DNA of 19,752 bases from Isotricha intestinalis (GCA_023807065.1 JAJJLU010004049.1:1-19752); one strand, 5' to 3'; counted from the first letter of the stretch, positions 1 to 9,987 are shown. Notes: a model not told the origin generated them from the sequence alone. Program-made: numbers and translations.

Positions 1-918
1 AGTACTCCAATTAAAAAATTAATTATATCAAAATATATTATAAATGAACAATTTACAATTGAAAGAAGAACAAAAGATATAAAATCAGAAGATATTAAAC
101 CTGAAGATAAAGAAATAATTAAACCTAAAGAAGATAAAGAAATAATTAAACCTAAAGAAGATAAAGAAATAATTAAAAGTAAAGAAGATAAAGAAGATAA
201 AGAAATAATTAAACCAGGAGAAAAAGATGTTACTAAGCCTGAAGAAAAGGAAAAATTAAAGGAAGAAGAATATATCGAAAAAACCCAACAAGAGCCTAAA
301 AAAATGGAAGAACAATCTGAAATTCTATTTGATGAAGAAGAAGAAGAATTAATAGAGCCAAAAGCAATAATGTTATCATTAACAGAAGAAGAAGAAGAAG
401 AAGAAGAGGAATCTGAAGAGTCTGAAGAATCAGAAAAAGAAAAGGAAGAACAAAAAATTGAACAACCAGTAAAATTAGAAGAAAGAAAAGAAACAGAAAA
501 TGAAGCACTTAAACCACAAAAAAAAGAAACAGGAACATTAAAAAAAGAAATAGAAGAACCAAAAGTAATTCAAGAACCAGAGGAAGAAGAAATAAAGAAA
601 AAAGAAACATTTAAAATAAATAAAGATAAGAATGAACCAAATGAAAAAGAAGAAGAAGAGGAAGAAGAAGAAGAAGAGGAAGAAGAAGAAGATAGTGAAA
701 AATTGTCGATTAAAAAAGAAGAAATAAAGAAAAAATCAGTATCATCAGAAGAAGAAGAGGAAGAAGAAGAGGAAGAAGAAGAAGATAGTGAAAAATTGTC
801 GATTAAAAAAGAAGAAATAAAGAAAAAATCAGTATCATCAGAAGAAGAAGAGGAAGAAGAAAGTGAAAAATTGCCGATTAAAAAAGAAGAAATAAAGAAA
901 AAATCAGTATCATTAGAA

Positions 919-953
<35 letters not shown>

Positions 954-3900
954 AGATGAAGGTCAAAAAATACTTAATAAACAATTTATAAATACATATG
1001 ATTTTGATGATAAGAATAAAAAAATACCAAAAGTAATTAATATTAGAATTAAAAAGAAAATAAAATATGATTCCAAACCTAAAGCTTTAATACATACAAT
1101 AAATACAATTAATTTAAAAGAGCCATTTAATAAATGGAAGAAATTATTAAATGAAATCTCATCAGAAAAAGAAAGTAATTTAGCTACAAGAGGAAATATA
1201 AGTGAAAGAGAAATTGAATATGAAAATATACCAATTAATGAAAATAACTTCTTTATTCCATCAATAGAAAAAGAAGAAAAAGAAAAACCAATAATAAATC
1301 CATTAAAAATTTCGTTAGAAAATGATATTGAAATTCCAAGTAGAAAAATAGAGAAAGAAACAAAAGAAAAAGAGCATCACATTCAAAATTCAAAAAGCGA
1401 AGAATTAACTCCACTTTCACCTTCCGATATATATTACACAAAGAAAATCATTAGTGCAAAAGGAATTAAACCTCCTGTAAAAGGAAAATCACATGATAAT
1501 GAAGATGATAGTAAAGAAAATAAGAGGAAAAGTTCTTTGAATGATAGTATACCTTTTTCATCAGATAATAAATTAGAAAATGTTAGTGAAAAAGATGAAG
1601 ATTTATCTGAAGAAAGACATTTAGATAATAAGAGAAAATATTATGGTCTTGAAACTACTAAAATTACTATTTTACCACCGAAAAATTTAGATGATGAAAA
1701 AATTAAACAGATAGAAAAAGCATATGAAGATAAATTTAATAATTTGAAGAAAGAATATGAAGATAAATTGAAAGAAATAGAAAAGAGTAAAAAGGAAAAA
1801 CCAGAAGAAGAAGAAGAAAAAGAGGAAGAAGAAGAAGAAATAGAAAAAATTACTCCAAGAATAAAGAAAAAATTAGAAATAATAATTGAAGCCAAAAAGA
1901 AAAAATTATCATCAGAAAAAGAAGAAAAAGAGAAAGAAAAAGAAGAAGAAAAAGAAGAAGAAGAAGAAAAAAGAGAAATCAAAAAGCCAAAATTAGAAAT
2001 AATAATAGAAGCAACAAAGAAAAAATCTCCAATAAAAAAAGAAAAAGAGCAATATATAATAGAAGCAAATTCTCTTCAAATAAACGGAGAAGAAATAGAA
2101 ACAGAAGAAATAGGAGTCCAAGTACCTGAAGACAATGAAAAAGAATATCATCATTCTCATATAAAATCATTTGATTCAAATTCTATGAAAATAACACATT
2201 CAGATGATTATATTTCTCCACAAGAAATAAAAATTCATATATCTCAATTATCTCAATCATTAGGAAAAGAACAAGAAGTAAAAATAATAAAAGAAAGAAG
2301 AAAAAGAACAAAATCCGTTAAAAATATAAATAAAAAAGTACAAGATAAAGGAACACAATATAGTCCTCCTTTAATTAGAGAACAAAAAATAATTCCTGAT
2401 ATTCATATTTCTTATCTTCCTTCTTCATTTATTGAAACTGAAAAAGTAAGTGAAAATGATTATATTTCAAGTTCTGAAGATTTAAAATCAAAAGAAGAAG
2501 AAAAAGAAAAAGAAATAAAAGAACCATATAAAAAAATAAAAATAATTCATAAAGTGAAAAAAAGGCCTTCTAAACAATTATTAAATGTCTTAACAAAAAT
2601 AGATGAAAATAAAGAAATAATAAAAATAAGGAGATTATTTAATAAATGGAAATATTTAAAAGATAGAAGAATAAAAGGAAAACATTTATTATTTAATGTA
2701 TTTTTAAGAAAAGATTCAATACCTCAATTTAATATGGAAGGAGCAGATGAAAAAGATATATTATCACAATGTTTTAATATATGGATGTATAGAACACTAA
2801 AAGATTCAAAAATAAAAAATGTATATCTAATGAAAGAAATTAGAAGTAAAGGAAAATCAAGTTCTCATTCTCTTTCTCTTTCAAATTCAGGAAGTAAAAA
2901 AGTATTATTACCAAATCTCGAAAGACCTGCTTATTATAATAAATTATTTAATGTTGTTATTAAACATATTAATCGTGATGGTAAATTTAATACTGAAAAT
3001 ATGTTAAGAGATTATTTCAACAGATGGAGAAAAACAGTTAAAGAACAAAAAGAAATTGAAATTAGACTTAGACATAGAAGCAGAAATGAAATTAATTCAT
3101 TTGATGGTATTATTAATCCTTATGATTCTGATAAAATAACATATAATCCTCTTTTAGAAGATGAAACACATATTGAAGAACCCAATATTCAAATTACTCA
3201 ACCTGATACTGTTGTTAAAGAAATTATTCCTAGAATAAGAGTCAATGAAAAAATTAGATTGTTGGTTTCTTTAAATCAAAAATTGAGAATTATATTCAAT
3301 AAATGGAAAAATTTAAATAAAAAAGAAGATAAAAAAGAAGAAGGTATTTTAATTTTAAGAAAATTAAGTAGAAGATCATCTATTATGAATAAATTAAAAC
3401 CTTCTGAAATTAGAAAAAGAAATCATACTATTGCAAATGCTACTGAAATAAGAAAACAAAGTAGAATTGATATTGATGAATTATTTAGAAAATCTTATCC
3501 TTCTTCTTTCACTAATATAAAGAAGAAAGCTGGTAGAGAATACTTTAAAAAATTATTTGATAATAAATTAAAGAATCAAATTCCAGACTTTACTAAACAA
3601 ATGAAATTATATAAGAAAGTACCAAAAGCAATTAAATATCTTAGATTATATTTACTGAAAAATTACTTTAAAGACTTTATAAAATGTTTATTATCTAAAG
3701 ATAAGAAATTGGTAAAAATGTTAAATAAATTTAATGATAAAAAAGATTTACCAAGTCTTAAAAAAATAGCAGCTTCATTTATTCAATTATATTATAGAAA
3801 ACATCTTGAAAAAAGAAATAAGAAATTTAGAATTAAACAATTATCAAAATTATTCTGTAATTTAGATGATGATAGAATTATTGAATTATTATATACTAGA

Positions 3901-4392
3901 AAATGGAGATATAGAGCTAAAAAAGATAAAGAAAATAAAATTAATTTAAGAAAATCAATGAAAGATATATTTAATAAATCAGTTGGTAAAAAAATAATAG
4001 ATGAATTATCAGTTATAACAGAAAAATATGCTGATTATATTAATATTAAAACATTGGCAGATTCATACAAAAAAATATTTGCAAAAAGATTATTTAACTC
4101 TCTTAGATTGAAGTTTATATTATCTAAATATATTGTTGATGATGATACAGAATTCAAGAAAAAATATGTTAGAAGTAATATGATGAGAAAATGGAATGAA
4201 AAATGTAAAATATTAAGAAGAAAAAGAAATGCATTTATGAGAATCAAAAGAGTTCTTAAAATACATTCTAAGAAAGTTTTAATTATTACTTTCAAATTGA
4301 AAAAATTGAAATTATATCTCTTATCATATGCCTTAATGAGAAGAGATAGTAGTCATGTTAATTCTGAATTACCTAAAGGTAATAAGAAATAA
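1..4392 (+). CDS. Large Glu/Lys-rich protein with FxxWK (Sfi1-like) repeats and an IQ motif, 5' partial
   Basis: The reading frame is open from base 1 through the TAA at 4390-4392, so the gene starts upstream of the window; the ATG at 304 is internal. About 1,463 residues are visible. Residues 30-320 are low-complexity Glu/Lys sequence with two sets of tandem repeats. The rest is basic, probably coiled coil in places (around 570-680), and carries spaced F-x-x-W-K/R motifs with Trp at residues 379, 883, 928, 1009, 1102, 1302 and 1398. An IQ-type motif (IQLYYRKHLEKR) lies at 1261-1272. F/L-x-x-W-K/R repeats are the core of Sfi1 centrin-binding helices, and IQ motifs bind calmodulin or centrin, so I infer a long scaffold of the basal body or cortical cytoskeleton. 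The spacing (45 to several hundred residues) is looser than in true Sfi1 arrays, so the link is tentative. GVQV (705-708) and TQY (785-787) resemble LC8-binding motifs. Confidence 0.85.
97..210 (+). repeat. In-frame 27-base tandem repeat (KPKEDKEII)
   Basis: Two perfect 27-base units lie at 121-147 and 148-174, each coding KPKEDKEII. They are flanked by a shorter 24-base variant (97-120, KPEDKEII) and a longer variant (175-210) containing an extra EDK. All units keep the reading frame of the large gene. Their near identity indicates recent slippage or unequal exchange. Confidence 0.9.
691..918 (+). repeat. In-frame minisatellite, three copies of SEKLxIKKEEIKKKSVSx between poly-Glu runs
   Basis: Three near-identical copies start at 691, 784 and 862. 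The second copy matches the first base for base over about 60 bases; the third loses the leading GAT and has single-base changes giving Pro for Ser and Leu for Ser. GAA/GAG runs of different lengths separate the copies. The first two copies start 93 bases apart, and the third starts 75 bases later (measured from the shared AGT codon). The repeat alternates an acidic run with a basic KKK-S-V-S segment that could be phosphorylated. Confidence 0.92.
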
Positions 4393-4887
4393 ACGTGATC
4401 TTCATAATTAAGTGTATTAATTTTAATTTTAAATATTTTTTATTTTTATTTACGAATTTATTTTAATATTATTATTATTATTATTAAAGAATTAAAATTC
4501 TTTTTTTTATTTAATATTTATAAATTAAATTAAATTAAATTTATTAAATGATTTAATATATATTTTTTTATTTAAATGAAAATATAAACTAATTTAATAA
4601 AGAATTTATAAAATTAAATAAAAATTTTTTCAAATTTAAAACATAAAATTTCGAATAAAAAATTTAATTATTTCAATTTTAAAAACAAACATCCTGAATT
4701 TTTGACCAACTAATTTCATAAAAACCAAAACATAATAAAATAAAATGAATTAACCAAAAAAAATAAAAAAATTAAAAAAACATTAAAAACAAAAAATAAT
4801 AAGAAAAAAAAAATATTAAAAAAATCTCATTTCAAACTTTAAAAAAATTTAAAAACGCAATTTAAATTTATCTACCTTAAAAATTGT
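4393..4887. other. Convergent intergenic gap, no gene seen
   Basis: This 495-base gap separates the 3' ends of the large plus-strand gene and the minus-strand eS10 gene. It is almost pure A+T. The left part is T-rich on the plus strand and the right part is A-rich on the plus strand (T-rich on the minus strand), so each gene has a T-rich 3' flank in its own sense. There is an ATT trinucleotide run near 4468-4485 and an 8-bp hairpin at 4486-4503. No coding frame, tRNA or other RNA is recognisable. Confidence 0.7.
4486..4503 (+). terminator. Hairpin followed by T run downstream of the large gene
   Basis: AAAGAATT and AATTCTTT form a perfect 8-bp inverted repeat with a 2-base loop, followed directly by a run of T to 4509. 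It lies about 95 bases past the stop codon. It may mark the RNA 3' end, but such A+T hairpins arise easily by chance here and eukaryotic 3' ends do not need one. Confidence 0.2.
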
Positions 4888-5316
4888 TTATTCTTGAGCA
4901 GGAGTTTCACCTTCTTGTTGTGTTCTTCCTCCTCTTTTTCCTCCTCTACCTCTTCCTCTTCCTCTTCCACCTCTTCTTTCTCTTTTTTCTTCTTTTTCTT
5001 CATTTTCTTCATTTTCTTCTTCTTTAGGTTGTTCTTCAAATTTATGAGTATTAGGAATAATAGAATCAGGTAAACCTAAATATTTTCTTAAATATTCTAC
5101 TCCTTTTTCAGTTAAGCAATAATAATGCCATTGCCATGAAAAAATTTCTGTAACAAATTTTCTTGATGCTAATGAACGAATTACTAAGAAACAATTTAAA
5201 TTTGGTATATCTAAATTTTCATTTTTGTTAGCATAGTCTTTTTTAAAACAAAAAACTCCTTCTTTTAAAAGATATGTGTATATTTTTATTTTGTCTTTTG
5301 TTGAAACTAAAACCAT
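4888..5316 (-). CDS. RPS10: 40S ribosomal protein eS10
   Basis: The 142-residue product matches eukaryotic ribosomal protein S10, a component of the small-subunit head near the mRNA entry and beak region. Recognisable blocks are IYTYLLKEGVFCFKKD near the start, the core IPNLNCFLVIRSLASR, the aromatic SWQWHYYCLTEKGVEYLR, and YLGLPDSIIP ending the winged-helix domain at about residue 90. The tail is first acidic (EEENEENEEKEEK) and then an RG/GR-rich stretch, all arginines coded AGA, as is typical of eS10. It is somewhat shorter than the roughly 165 residues of animal eS10. The ATG (5314-5316) sits in an A-rich leader and gives the expected N terminus. No intron is needed. This gene is the best anchor for reading the genetic code of the window. 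Confidence 0.97.
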   Translation of the reverse strand: MVLVSTKDKIKIYTYLLKEGVFCFKKDYANKNENLDIPNLNCFLVIRSLASRKFVTEIFSWQWHYYCLTEKGVEYLRKYLGLPDSIIPNTHKFEEQPKEEENEENEEKEEKRERRGGRGRGRGRGGKRGGRTQQEGETPAQE

Positions 5317-5477
5317 TTTTTTTTAGATATAAAATGAAATTTATTTAATTTTTAATTATTAATTAATTAAAAAATATTTAAATTTTTTTTTATTATATAT
5401 AATTTTATTAAGAGTATATTAAATTTTATAAAAATATAATCTATTGATTTCAAAACTATGAATATATATTTATATTA

Positions 5478-6413
5478 TTATTCTTCTTCTTTTTTATTCA
5501 TTACTGAATCATATAGTTTATATACTTTTTCTGTTGATTTTATATTATCTTCAAGAACTTTAAATAATTTCCTATGATTTTTTTCCATTTTTTGTTTATT
5601 TACAATTTCTTCTAATTTTTTCTTTTTATGATAACTTTTTAAAATATTCATTATTGAAATATAATCAAATTCTTTATTTTGTGAAATAAGTCTTTCAAAA
5701 AAATCATTAAATTTAACATTAAGTCTTTTATGATCAATTAATTTTTCATTAATATATTTATCAGTGTTTATATTTAATTTCTCATCAAAATCTTTAAAAT
5801 ATTTATTACATTTATTAATCATATCTTCTTCATATTCACTATCACTTTTAAATTGTTTATGAAAACTATCAAAACTTTGATCTGCTTCATTAATATAATT
5901 ATCTAAATATTTCATAAATTCTTTTCTTCTTCTTATTGGTGGTAATTTTCTTTCTGTTATACAAGAACTAAATGAAGTAGAGTCATTGCTTATTTTATTA
6001 TTTGAAAAATCATCTTTTGAAGAATTATTAGTTAAAAAAAATATAGGAGTTGAATTTTGATTTTCTATTTTTTTTAAAGTTAATCTTTTTTTATTTAATT
6101 CTATTTTTTTTAAAGATAATTTTTTCATTGAAACTGATGTTGGAATCATTTTTTCTTTTGAATATAAATTTTGAAAAGTTGGTTTTCGAGTATATATATT
6201 TTTAAATATACTATTTCTAGTTCTTTCATTTCTTTTTTTATGAGTTACAAATTTCTCATAGTCTAATCTTAATACTTCATTTTTTATATCATTTTTATAT
6301 TCATTTGATAATATTGGGATTCTTAATGAATTTTGTTTAAAATGAATATAATTGAAAAGATGTCTTTTGGAAAAAAGTTTTATTTTATCTTTCATATTTT
6401 CTTTTTTCAACAT
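5478..6413 (-). CDS. Basic unknown protein, 311 aa
   Basis: I do not recognise this protein. It is Lys/Asn/Ser-rich and strongly basic in its first half, with KKLSLKKIELNKKRLTLKKIE near residues 97-117 forming a short imperfect repeat (LKKIE twice). A low-complexity Ser/Asn segment lies around 125-150, then a polybasic PPIRRRKEF. The C-terminal half (about 160-311) is charged, predicted largely helical, and ends in KKEEE. There is no signal peptide or membrane segment. Two Met codons (residues 1 and 7) could both start it; the first gives MLKKENMKDK. The length of the open frame in minus sense, codon use like its neighbours and a clean TAA support a real gene. A cytoskeletal or basal-body role is possible but unsupported. 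Confidence 0.75.
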   Translation of the reverse strand: MLKKENMKDKIKLFSKRHLFNYIHFKQNSLRIPILSNEYKNDIKNEVLRLDYEKFVTHKKRNERTRNSIFKNIYTRKPTFQNLYSKEKMIPTSVSMKKLSLKKIELNKKRLTLKKIENQNSTPIFFLTNNSSKDDFSNNKISNDSTSFSSCITERKLPPIRRRKEFMKYLDNYINEADQSFDSFHKQFKSDSEYEEDMINKCNKYFKDFDEKLNINTDKYINEKLIDHKRLNVKFNDFFERLISQNKEFDYISIMNILKSYHKKKKLEEIVNKQKMEKNHRKLFKVLEDNIKSTEKVYKLYDSVMNKKEEE

Positions 6414-6980
6414 TATTATTTTGTTTGGATTTAAATTATAATTAATTAATTATATTATTATATAATCAATAATTAAAAATTAATTAATTAAATAAAAAGT
6501 TAGAAATAAAAATGATTAAATTAATCAAATTATTATGATTAAGAATGGTTGTTTTTATTATTATATCATCATAATTAATATAAAATAATGAAAGAATGAG
6601 AAATATAAACATAATAATTAAAAAGAATATTTTTTTAAAATAAGACATTTTCTTTAAATAAAAGCACATAATCAAATAAAAACATAAAAAAAGTAAAAAT
6701 AAATAAAATTAAAATTTTTAAAAGAGTTGAATCAAAAAAAAAATAATGTTCAAAATTATAGTGAAAAAAAATAATACATTTTAGACAATAATAAATCTAT
6801 TTCCAAAGGAGAAAAAATATTAGGAGTAAATCCAATATTATTTTTAGACAATTTAATTTCAATTTATATAATAAATAAAAATTAATGGAAAATATAATAG
6901 ATAAAAGTAAATTAATTTCAAATGAAAAAATATAATAATTACAATTAATAAAATATTCATATATAAAATTATTTAATATT
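6414..6980. other. 567-base gap with weak coding-like traces on the minus strand
   Basis: The gap lies between the start of the basic protein gene and the end of the membrane protein gene, both on the minus strand. Most of it is simple A+T sequence. Two traces stand out. A minus-strand ATG at 6648 (or 6669) opens a 54 to 61-residue frame to 6484 with a Lys-flanked hydrophobic segment (MSYFKKIFFLIIMFIFLIL), resembling a tiny membrane protein. A 35-codon stretch at 6756-6863 reads with Gly, Pro, Thr and acidic residues but has no start before an upstream stop. Because the T-rich 3' flanks of genes here translate into Phe/Leu/Ile by composition, I do not call either as a gene. Confidence 0.5.
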
Positions 6981-8288
6981 TTAATTAACACTTTCTCTTA
7001 AAATATTTTCCAAAGTAGAATTTATTAATCTTAAAGTAGAAAAAACTTCTTTAAATCCATAAGAACCCCCAAAAGAAATTATACTCCAAGGAATAAATTC
7101 TTTCACTAGTAAAACACAAAAAAAAGGATTTTTCCAATTTAATAAATAACCTGGAAAAAAAATAGCACAAATAATATAAAATAAGCAGATTAATCTTATA
7201 ATAGATATTTTATAATCAGTATGATTCCATTGAGCTCCTTTAGTTATAGATATTCTTTCTATTAAAGAAGTATTACTTGAATTACTTGAAAAACTACTTT
7301 CATTACTTGAATTTTCATTTTCAAAATTAAATTGAGCCCAATTATTATATTTATCACAACATATATATTCTAATTCATAATTAAATCCTAAAAATAAAAA
7401 AAAAATTGAGTAAAAGGGAATTGATTTTATAAAAGAATTTTTTGAATACATTAATGTGTCATCTTTAGGAATATTTGTTATTTTATTTTGTATTTTTAAC
7501 TTTTCTAATATTATATTTTCATCTTTATATGTTAAATAATATAAGATGATTTCACTTGAAAAAAGATAAATTGATATCATTATTATTTTTTCTATTCTTA
7601 TTCTTGTTATCATATAAAATTGGTTATTATCCGAAAAGTTAATTTTCAGGATTTTATAAAGAAAATAATATATTGAAAAGGAAAAGTAAAAAGAAAAAAT
7701 TATTTCATTTAATGATATAAAACATAAAATAAATTCATTAATACATAATAAAGTAATATACAAACAATAAATTGAAAAAATTAAAATTTTTATATTTAAC
7801 TTTCTATTTGGCATTTTTCTTGTTAATATTTTAAAAACAATATAAAAATAAATAGGTGAATAAAGTAAATAATCAGAAGGAAAAGAAAAAGTATATTTCT
7901 CTAAATAAAAATAATTAATTTTTTCATCATAATAAAGAGGATAAATTATTGAAATTAATTGTAAAAAACTTGTAAATAATTTAGAAATTAAAATAATAAT
8001 ATAAAGCATAAAAGATTTGTAAGTATTAAAATAATTGTAAATAATAATGAGCATAATATATGAAATATATTCTTTATTAATAAATTTATAAAAAAATATA
8101 TTTGCTTTAATAAACAAATTGCTGTTAATATAACAATGTAAAAAAATATGAATTTTTATTGAGAGAGAATAAATTATATTATAAAATAGACAAAAGAAAA
8201 TTAGAAATATTACATTCATGATAAAAAAAATAAAAAGACTTTTCTGTGATTTTATTAAATTGTTTGAGTTTGTGTATCGAATATTCAT
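6981..8288 (-). CDS. Multi-pass membrane protein, PAP2-like with a decayed active site
   Basis: The 435-residue product is hydrophobic, with roughly nine to eleven membrane segments: about 17-42, 75-88, 92-117, 141-155, 167-190, 195-214, 235-252, 288-302, 362-381 and 388-405. Around residues 133-142 it reads FSFPSDYLLY, which resembles the PSGH motif 2 of the PAP2 lipid phosphatase superfamily, but His is replaced by Tyr. The segment CFISLNEIIFSFYFSF (189-204) lies where motif 3 (SRxxxxxHxxxD) should be, yet the Arg and His are absent. The tail from WNHTDYKISIIRL to GFKEVFSTLRLINSTLE looks constrained and amphipathic. A Ser/Asn-rich loop lies at 322-345. I infer a PAP2-fold membrane protein without phosphatase activity; the family call is tentative, the membrane character is firm. 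The stop overlaps no other gene. Confidence 0.85.
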   Translation of the reverse strand: MNIRYTNSNNLIKSQKSLFIFFIMNVIFLIFFCLFYNIIYSLSIKIHIFLHCYINSNLFIKANIFFYKFINKEYISYIMLIIIYNYFNTYKSFMLYIIILISKLFTSFLQLISIIYPLYYDEKINYFYLEKYTFSFPSDYLLYSPIYFYIVFKILTRKMPNRKLNIKILIFSIYCLYITLLCINEFILCFISLNEIIFSFYFSFSIYYFLYKILKINFSDNNQFYMITRIRIEKIIMISIYLFSSEIILYYLTYKDENIILEKLKIQNKITNIPKDDTLMYSKNSFIKSIPFYSIFFLFLGFNYELEYICCDKYNNWAQFNFENENSSNESSFSSNSSNTSLIERISITKGAQWNHTDYKISIIRLICLFYIICAIFFPGYLLNWKNPFFCVLLVKEFIPWSIISFGGSYGFKEVFSTLRLINSTLENILRESVN

Positions 8289-8364
8289 TTTTTAGAGAAA
8301 AAACAATTAATTTTATAATTTAAAATTAATAAAATTAATTTCAAATATACTATAAATTTTATAT

Positions 8365-9987
8365 TTAATGTTTAAGAAATTGAGATAATTGATTTTCATA
8401 AGGGTTATTTTCTATTTCTCTACTAGTTCTTTCTAAAGTTAAATTTGGTTTATAAATATGAGGATAATATTTTTGTTCAACTTTTAAATTATTATAATAT
8501 TTTTTTAGATTATCTATTTTTGGTTGTTCACCAATTATGTTATTTGAAAGAGAATAATAATTATTTCTCGAATTTTTATTTTCAATATTATTAAAAATTT
8601 TAGAATAATCATCTTCAGTTTGTGTAAAATTTTCAGTCATTATTCTTTCATTTTTTAAATTATATAAATCTTGATTTCTTTTATCAAAATTATTGTAATC
8701 ATTTACATCAATATGATTATTAATATAATTAATATTATTTTCACTTTTAGAATAATTAAGATTATCATTCCTACTAACAATATTTTCATTTATAACATTA
8801 ATATTATTATTATTAATATTTTCCTCAACTTCTTCAATAACTTTTGAATTATTTAAACTATTATCACTTTCATCTTTAAAACTATTATTTTTACTATCAC
8901 TATAATTTAAATTATTATTCCTTTTATCAAAAATATTATTATAACTAGCATATCTTTTATTTTCCTTATTTCTTAATTCTTTTTCTTCTCTAACTCCAGG
9001 ATATTGATAATTAGGGACTAAAGGATTAGTCATTCTAGCACTTCTAATACCATGTTTCCTAGTTCCAGATTGAGGACCAACAATATTTTCAGCAATATAA
9101 ACTAAAGGTCTATTATATTTTAATTGAAATTTATTTAAAATAGATTTAGTATTTGGTTGAGCATATTCAATATCATCTGTTTTATTTCCTTTACCATCTT
9201 TCTCAGTATTATATTTAGAAAAAACAACTGGTTTATTTCCTTCTATTTCACCATAAGTATAAGATTCACCATTTAAATAATTTAATGTATATATAGGATC
9301 TAATGGACTTATTTTTCTTTTTGAAAATGGTTTTTTAACATAAACATCTCTATAATCTAAATAATTATAATTTTTCCCTTGTCTATTTTTTAATCTTCTC
9401 GAAATGAAATCATCATCAACTTTTTCATTAAAAATATTAATATTATCATGTGTTTCATATTTATAATAATTTTTAGTTTGAGCACCTTCAATATCACTTA
9501 TATCAAGAGTATTTCTAATAAATTTTTGATTAAATTCATATTTAGGTTCTTCATAAGAAGGTAATTTATATTGAGGATCTAAAGGATTTAAATGTCTATC
9601 ATTTTGAAAAACATGATGTCCTCTTGGAATAGAAAATTCAATATCTCTATTTGAATAAATAAAATCAGGTTTATTAGTTTTTTTAAATAATTTAGTAGGA
9701 GTACTTTTTTCAATATCTAAATTAGTATTATTAAATTCAGGCTTATTAATATATAATGATGCTCTTCTTGGTATTGTTCCTGGAATATCTAAATTATAAT
9801 TATTTAATGAATAATCTCTTTTTGTGTCTAATTGTTTAAATTTTCTTTTTCTAAAATCTCTTGAATCTAAATTTCTTCTTGCTATTATATCATCATGATT
9901 TAATGAAGGATAATTAAAATCATTATAATAATCATATTCTGTTAATAATCTTTGTTCTGGTAAATTTTGTGAAACTGATATTGACAT
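8365..9987 (-). CDS. Repeat protein with DI-E-G-x-x-P and N-P-L-x-P-x-Y motifs, possible ciliary protein
   Basis: The 540-residue product has no membrane segment. Its first 330 residues repeat a short pattern: LDIPGTIPRR (67), LDIEKSTPTK (90), RDIEFSIPRG (115), SDIEGAQTK (165), GEIEGNKPVV (247), DDIEYAQPNT (271) and ENIVGPQSGT (300). Between them lie NPLDPQYKLP (134), SPLDPIYTLN (228) and NPLVPNYQYP (321), and a LDYRDVYVKKPF element at 210. I recall motifs of this DIxGAxP and NPLxPxY kind from uncharacterised proteins of ciliates and other flagellated protists, but I cannot name a characterised member. The second part is Asn-rich and disordered and contains an LC8-type TQT motif at 455-457 (NFTQTED). 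A filament- or microtubule-associated role is inference. The start at MSISVSQ has an A-rich leader. Confidence 0.85.
   Translation of the reverse strand: MSISVSQNLPEQRLLTEYDYYNDFNYPSLNHDDIIARRNLDSRDFRKRKFKQLDTKRDYSLNNYNLDIPGTIPRRASLYINKPEFNNTNLDIEKSTPTKLFKKTNKPDFIYSNRDIEFSIPRGHHVFQNDRHLNPLDPQYKLPSYEEPKYEFNQKFIRNTLDISDIEGAQTKNYYKYETHDNINIFNEKVDDDFISRRLKNRQGKNYNYLDYRDVYVKKPFSKRKISPLDPIYTLNYLNGESYTYGEIEGNKPVVFSKYNTEKDGKGNKTDDIEYAQPNTKSILNKFQLKYNRPLVYIAENIVGPQSGTRKHGIRSARMTNPLVPNYQYPGVREEKELRNKENKRYASYNNIFDKRNNNLNYSDSKNNSFKDESDNSLNNSKVIEEVEENINNNNINVINENIVSRNDNLNYSKSENNINYINNHIDVNDYNNFDKRNQDLYNLKNERIMTENFTQTEDDYSKIFNNIENKNSRNNYYSLSNNIIGEQPKIDNLKKYYNNLKVEQKYYPHIYKPNLTLERTSREIENNPYENQLSQFLKH

Noticed and set aside
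304..306. ATG at 304 as the start of the large protein
   Set aside because: The same frame is open to base 1 and contains in-frame 27-base repeats and matching Lys/Glu composition, so the true start is upstream of the window.
97..918. CRISPR-like spaced repeats
   Set aside because: The repeats are in-frame coding tandem units with low-complexity poly-Glu between them; no palindromic repeat or unique spacers.
1641..2179. Long Ser/Phe/Leu-rich frames antisense to the large Glu/Lys gene
   Set aside because: They are mirror images of GAA and AAA codon runs and carry no domain.
304..4392. True Sfi1 orthologue
   Set aside because: Sfi1 has dense arrays of repeats about 33 residues apart; here the Trp motifs are sparse, so only a motif-level resemblance is claimed.
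6484..6669. Minus-strand 54 to 61-codon frame with a hydrophobic segment (MSYFKKIFFLII...)
   Set aside because: It lies in the T-rich 3' flank of the membrane protein gene, where Phe/Leu/Ile-rich frames arise by composition. Nothing in it is recognisable; kept only as a note on the gap.
6797..6991. Minus-strand 64-codon open frame after the membrane protein gene
   Set aside because: It has only a GTG start at its 5' end, overlaps the end of the upstream gene and is Leu/Ile/Phe/Asn-rich as expected of A+T spacer.
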